Assembly: GCA_018398765.1 (NCBI GenBank)
Contig: JAHBMJ010005757.1
Coordinates: 1-12,500 of the forward strand
From: Chromera velia
Lineage: Eukaryota > Sar > Chromeraceae
Length of the DNA stretch: 12,500 nt
Direction: 5' to 3'
Below the pieces are notes generated by a model. The model saw nothing but the letters and a program-made list of their open reading frames with translations, did no database searches and had not been told where the DNA came from. Both the position numbers and the translations under genes were made by a program. Of this stretch, positions 9,741-12,500 are shown piece by piece. How positions within the stretch are numbered: the first letter of the stretch is position 1; each line of letters begins with the position of its first letter.

Positions 9741-9819
9741 ACACTGCCGGGCCCGGCCCGCCATTGTCGTACATTTTCAGGCCCGACCCGGCACTGCCCC
9801 GGCAGTGTTTGATGTACGA
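9741..9819. repeat. Two interleaved inverted repeats in a GC-rich core
   Basis: ACACTGCCGGG (9741-9751) pairs with CCCGGCAGTGT (9798-9808), and TCGTACAT (9767-9774) pairs with ATGTACGA (9812-9819). Both matches are perfect. Between them GCCCGGCCCG and GCCCGACCCGG recur. GGCCCGG-rich termini occur in some DNA transposons, but I see no matching target duplication. Confidence 0.8.
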
Positions 9820-10130
9820 AAGGTAGCCTTTAATACGGAAAAGTATGTTATGAAGGTTTTGCCCTGCCTAGCCCTGCCTCTCTTCTCCCTATCTCGTATT
9901 ATCTGGTTCTTCTATCATGCAGTTGGAGGCACGACCTGGAGTATGATTGATAAGCCATGCATTGAAAGTGATCGATAAATAGAAGTGGCCTTAGACCTTC
10001 AGACAATAGTTCAGACAAACTAGCCTAGATCCGCCACTTAATATCGGGATGCGACATACATAACAAAACCCTCAATCATCATTTTAATGTACGACATTCG
10101 AATACGACATTCTTGTCAGACAGACGAGGT

Positions 10131-10167
10131 ATCTTCTACAGGCTAAAATATCTTAATTGTAGAAGAT
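10131..10167. repeat. 10-bp inverted repeat
   Basis: ATCTTCTACA (10131-10140) and TGTAGAAGAT (10158-10167) are perfect inverted copies separated by 17 nt. It directly precedes the 80-bp duplication. Confidence 0.75.
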
Positions 10168-10169
10168 TA

Positions 10170-10330
10170 GGGCAACATATTTCCAAACTATTCTAAACAT
10201 GCACTAAGAGTGGTTTAGAGTCATTTCATTTTTAGTTATTATTAGTTATGGGACAACATGTTTCCAAAGTATTCTAAACATACACTCGAAGTGGTTTAGA
10301 GTCGTTTTGTTTTTAGTAGTTTTAAGTCGT
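10170..10330. repeat. Imperfect tandem duplication, period about 80 bp
   Basis: GGGCAACATATTTCC (10170) and GGGACAACATGTTTCC (10250) begin two copies that also share TATTCTAAACAT, GTGGTTTAGAGTC and TTTTTAGT. The divergence suggests an old event. Confidence 0.85.
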
Positions 10331-10710
10331 TTTTAGAAAATAAAAGAAAACTGTCGAAAGAAAGTTAATTTAGCCTGGTCAATCAACACTTTGCCGCTAG
10401 TTTTGCATGAGACAATGCAATCTAATATAACGTTCAAAGTTGAGATTATCTTTTCTTTGCTACATTAGATTACATTAGTAGATTCTTAATTTTAAATATA
10501 AGAAATCATGCACTAGAATCGAGTTTAAATAGAATAGAGATGATAACAAGCAAAACAAACAATGAAAGTAAATACAAGTTTTTGCATATTGGTAAAAAGC
10601 CATAATACGAGTCTAACATAGTACATAAGGATGAACGATTTTTTAAATTCAAGTTGTCTCTCTTTTATTTTGACGATCGATTAATTGAAAAAATATAAAA
10701 ACATAATGTA

Positions 10711-10800
10711 ATGTTAATAAAATTGAATTAAATTGAATTGGGGCGGTTAAAGCTGGTGAGCTACCACTTAGGCTCTGGTCTGGGAGACTGGCCAACCACG
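10711..10800 (-). mobile_element. Possible retroposon 3' end with AATTCAATTT-type tail
   Basis: On the minus strand a moderately GC-rich segment ending in AGCTTTAACCGCCCC runs into AATTCAATTTAATTCAATTT. Short tandem tails of this kind are typical of some non-LTR retroposons and SINEs. No reverse transcriptase, internal Pol III promoter or target-site duplication is clear, so this is tentative. Confidence 0.25.
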
Positions 10801-10947
10801 GGGCATGACATGCAACGTCTGTTTGTGAAGCAGTGAAATAGCTTTACAATTTTAAATTCGTTCTTCAATGATTACCTCAGACGTGGTAGGTCTTGTGTGT
10901 GATCGTTTTAGACCTTACTGTGGTAAGCTGAATGAGATAATCAAGTT

Positions 10948-12219
10948 CTATCCGGGCGTACTTGCACCCGCTTGCCATTGTCTACGCAGGCCTCTCGCCC
11001 CTCTCATACAGCTTCTACCGCGTTTTTGAGAAGTATCCTTGCCAATGGTCTCATTTCTGCTGTCCAGATTTATTGCACTTCCATCTGTTTGCGATCTGGC
11101 TGCTTTCTCTTCCACACAAGATGACGAGACGGATGCAGACTCGGAAGACACAGGGGATGAACGAATAAAAGACAAATTGTTTTCTGCACCTGGGAGTTTT
11201 TGATCTTTCGTCCCCCCCGCCGCTTGAAGGTCTGTCCATCGATGTATGTCACTTCTGCTCTTGTGACGATCTTGTCTCGACGAAGGCGAAGAAGAAGAAG
11301 AAAAATCGTGAAGCCTGTTTCTCCCTCCCCGTCCTCCGATCATTCTCCTCTTCCCCTCTTTTTCCAAATCCACCTTTCTATCCATTCTCTCACTCTCTCT
11401 CCCCCTCCGTCTCTTCAAATCCCTCTCAAGCCGCCGCTGCTGTCTCAAAGACCCGAACACCGCAGCAAAACGCTGCCACCGGAGCTCCTCAACCCCCCCG
11501 CCCTGTGCCGCCCCACTGGGCAACACCCTCTCTCTCTCACTATCTTCTCGAGAAGTCGTGTCGCCTCCCCGAGTCCATCTCTCTGAAAATGAAACTGCAC
11601 CCCCCTCCCCCTCACCCTTCCTCTCCCTCTCCCCTTGACCAAACACCACTCCCTCTCCCTCCTCCTTTCCTCTCGTCCAGTTCCCTGCCGATTCTTCAGC
11701 AGAGGCAACAGAGAAGACCTTCTTCCTCACCAGCGCCGCCTTGCTGAAGGAATTCTGCAGACAGACACACAGATAGACAGACAGACTATATGTTTCTTCT
11801 TCTTCTCCCTCCTTAGACAGATAGACAGACAGACAGACAGACAGACTATATCGTCTTTTCTTTCCTTGTTTCTTCGTTTCTTTCCGAAGACAGACAGACA
11901 GACAGACAGACAGACAGGCAGACAGACAAGGACCAGGATGGAGGAAGGCAGGGAAAAATCAGGGAGGCGGTGCGAAGCTTTGATCAAAGGAGGACGAGTG
12001 AAGGCGACAAAACTGCAAGCAATGAAAAGAGAGCAAGTCACCATTATCGCCTCCTCACAGCGGAAGAAAACGAAATAACAAACCACCGAATCAGACGGAT
12101 CGAGAGAAAGGCAGAACAAGGAAGAAAAGGATCTTCCTGAGACCTGCACCCATTCAGACAAAAAGGGACAGACCTTTTGAGCCTCCCACTCAAAGTAGGC
12201 TACAGGAATCACTCTCCAT
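10948..12219 (-). CDS. Arg/Glu/Ser-rich protein, 3' part of a multi-exon gene, unrecognised
   Basis: The last exon is 11754-10948 (268 codons and TAG). It follows an acceptor reading GTCTGTCTGCAG on the minus strand and begins NSFSKAALVRKKVFS. A preceding short exon, 12219-12174 (WRVIPVAYFEWEAQK), has a CAG acceptor behind a (GT)n tract and an AAAAG|GTCTGT donor. It ends in phase 0, matching the last exon. A further exon from 12349 (acceptor ATTGGACAG) is likely, but its donor is unclear (GTTCAA at 12292 or GTGAGG at 12263). The product is low-complexity: Gly/Glu/Arg-rich, a helical basic segment (SLRQQRRLERDLKRRRGRES), then a Ser-rich tail (FSSSSSPSSR). Purine-rich DNA can give such frames by chance, so the coding call rests mainly on the splice signals and phase match. 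Confidence 0.42.
11757..11930. repeat. Three (GACA)n microsatellite blocks
   Basis: GACA tracts lie at about 11757-11787, 11815-11847 and 11888-11929, separated by pyrimidine-rich spacers, two of which share GACTATA. On the minus strand they are (GTCT)n and lie inside the predicted intron. The first runs right up to the CTGCAG acceptor. Confidence 0.92.
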
Positions 12220-12222
12220 CTG

Positions 12223-12246
12223 CACACACACACACACACACACACA
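12223..12246. repeat. (CA)12 microsatellite
   Basis: A perfect dinucleotide tract. On the minus strand it is (GT)n directly before the GCAG acceptor of the short exon starting at 12219. Confidence 0.93.
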
Positions 12247-12500
12247 GAGTTTCATACCCTCACGCCCATCCCATTTTTCTTCCCGCTTGAACCTTGGAGG
12301 CACACTCGACCGTGCGGCCACTTTGGCAGCACATTTTCTTCCGTTCTTGCTGTCCAATATGAGATGAAAAGAAAAAGCAGGAAGGTCAAACAAACAGATC
12401 TGACAAAAAGAGAGGGCAGCCCTGAAAGCAGCGAATTGGAAGGGGTGAATGAAGGAGAGGGAGTAACCCGAGAAAAAGAGCAATTTGCAACAGCAAGAAA

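Larger units (their letters stand above)
9960..10740. other. AT-rich non-coding island
   Basis: Strongly AT-rich compared with both sides, with no usable reading frame. It contains a 10-bp inverted repeat, an 80-bp imperfect tandem duplication and an A/T-rich tail. Old transposon-derived sequence is the likeliest explanation. The neighbouring 9302-9740 and 10800-10947 intervals show nothing else I can support. Confidence 0.5.

Noticed and set aside
9586-9978. 130-codon plus-strand frame
   Set aside because: It crosses the GC-rich inverted repeats and reads as arbitrary sequence. No splice or family support was found.
10741-10810. Possible tRNA or tRNA-derived promoter
   Set aside because: GAGCTACC resembles part of an A box, but there is no B box (GGTTCGA) and no cloverleaf could be drawn.

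Overview
The window looks like nuclear DNA of a eukaryotic protist. The supported coding segments are broken by GT-AG introns of about 270-600 bp, with donors close to GTGAGT. Microsatellites and homopurine/homopyrimidine tracts are dense, and there are no operons, Shine-Dalgarno sites, rRNA or tRNA genes that I can see. Repeated TGCATGC motifs, the intron style and the mixed base composition would fit a chromerid or other apicomplexan-related alga. That placement is an inference, not something the sequence proves.

The three genes I can support are all on the minus strand. (1) 3193 down to 302 and off the left edge: a multi-exon gene for a TIM-barrel protein resembling the methylenetetrahydrofolate reductase (MTHFR) superfamily. 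Five exons join with consistent phases into 366 residues, and the 3' end is missing. (2) 9301 down to 7004: a short first exon plus one very long exon encoding a roughly 660-residue Lys/Ser/Pro-rich protein that is mostly disordered and has internal repeats. I do not recognise it. (3) About 12219 (perhaps 12349) down to 10948: the 3' part of an Arg/Glu/Ser-rich protein, also unrecognised.

Between the genes, 3194-4700 holds the upstream region of gene 1, including a TGCATGCATGC site and an AT-rich stretch. The 4700-7003 stretch is low-complexity DNA with a TGCATGC cluster, a 68-nt homopurine run, a CAGG microsatellite and a few exon-like patches that I cannot assemble into a gene. The 9302-10947 stretch is non-coding: a short hairpin, a GC-rich pair of interleaved inverted repeats, an AT-rich island with an 80-bp imperfect tandem duplication, and a retroposon-like tail.

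The most unusual structure is at the left edge. A 96-bp tandem array has duplicated the exon 5/intron 5 boundary of gene 1, so the end of the exon and its GTGAGT donor recur every 96 bp. A second pattern is that several predicted 3' splice sites use a microsatellite (TTTC, GTCT or GT on the coding strand) in place of an ordinary polypyrimidine tract.
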